Positions 63,755 through 64,000 of a stretch of 64,000 bases of DNA are shown in pieces. Below the pieces are notes generated by a model, which had not been told where the DNA came from, made no database searches, and saw only the letters and a list, made by a program, of their open reading frames with translations. Source of the DNA: Urechidicola croceus (GTDB lineage Bacteria; Bacteroidota; Bacteroidia; Flavobacteriales; Flavobacteriaceae); assembly GCF_001761325.1 (NCBI RefSeq), contig NZ_CP017478.1:3362123-3426122 (forward strand), written 5' to 3'. Each line of letters opens with the position of its first letter. The first letter of the stretch is position 1. The position numbers were made by a program, and so were the translations under genes.

Positions 63755-64000
63755 ATGACTAAAACTGCTACTTCAGTTTGGAATGAATGCCTGACTTTTA
63801 TAAAGGACAACATTAAACCTCAAGCTTACAAGACATGGTTCGAACCTATAAAACCAATCAAAATTTCAGGAGATTCACTTACAATTCAAGTGCCAAGTAA
63901 ATTTTTTTACGAATGGTTAGAGGAGCATTATATTAAATTATTAAGAGTAGCATTAGTCAGAGAGTTAGGTAAAGATGCAAAGTTGATTTATGATGTGCGT
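63755..64000 (+). CDS. dnaA: Chromosomal replication initiator DnaA (5' part)
   Basis: The first 82 codons, starting ATG at 63755 and running off the right edge. MTKTATSVWNECLTFIKDNI, then KTWFEPIKPIKISGDSLTIQVPSKFFYEWLEEHYIKLL, is DnaA domain I, which binds DnaB and regulators. The conserved W-F-P-I and F..EWLE.HY motifs make the assignment firm. It initiates replication by melting the origin. A DnaA box lies upstream. Confidence 0.95.
   Translation, partial: MTKTATSVWNECLTFIKDNIKPQAYKTWFEPIKPIKISGDSLTIQVPSKFFYEWLEEHYIKLLRVALVRELGKDAKLIYDVR

Overview
The window is a low-GC chromosomal segment from a member of the Flavobacteriaceae (Bacteroidota). Several things point this way: a type IX secretion (T9SS) type B C-terminal domain, DUF4834, DUF4159, DUF6095 and DUF2853 proteins, monomeric NADP-isocitrate dehydrogenase, a short ProB, a YfhO-like membrane protein, and promoters of the Bacteroidota form (TTG at -33, TAnnTTTG at -7). 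Shine-Dalgarno sequences are scarce. No tRNA, rRNA, CRISPR array, prophage or intact insertion sequence was seen. The right edge enters dnaA, with one DnaA box upstream, so the replication origin may be close.

Layout. 1-3016: an ECF sigma factor with a small membrane protein, then VOC, YaaA and MOSC genes. 3017-7002: a polyamine operon (arginine decarboxylase, agmatinase, deoxyhypusine-synthase-like enzyme, small acidic protein) behind a long leader. 7059-9590: DUF2853 and dnaK. 9591-9938: a decayed small membrane gene and an operator. 9939-14323: FMN oxidoreductase, CAT-like acetyltransferase, cyclophilin lipoprotein, beta-propeller-like protein, ThuA protein. 14413-20283: a fatty-acid beta-oxidation operon led by a MarR regulator. 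20510-25631: ABC exporter, MscS channel, NtrC-type regulator without a DNA-binding domain, PPK2. 25782-30013: exonuclease and a GH3/beta-lactamase fusion. 30017-32812: proC-proB-proA. 33069-38528: acyltransferase, BASS transporter, RsmE and others. 38628-46411: YfhO and a small surface-glycan cluster. 46413-53351: a large T9SS lectin-type protein, a repeat protein, DinB, and murQ-DUF6095-ATP-grasp. 53419-57518: icd, a candidate noncoding RNA, rplS, trmD. 57651-59446: an arsR operon. 59674-64000: prmC, GNAT, LEA lipoprotein, ribD, YigZ, thioesterase and the 5' end of dnaA.

How genes may work together. The MarR gene and the FMN oxidoreductase gene 10 kb away carry almost the same 21-nt operator (20 of 21 positions identical). 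This suggests one regulon for fatty-acid degradation plus a FabK/nitronate-monooxygenase-like enzyme, reminiscent of FabT. The arsR operon carries two near-identical candidate ArsR sites. One precedes arsR and the other precedes a secreted protein that looks like the Bacteroidota arsenate-reductase/LMW-phosphatase family but lacks the catalytic Cys and Arg.

The most novel-looking element is a minus-strand transcription unit at about 56204-55774. It has a consensus promoter, a terminator and internal inverted repeats, but no reading frame, so it is a candidate structured RNA of about 430 nt. Functions are assigned from motif recognition alone; no database search was possible.
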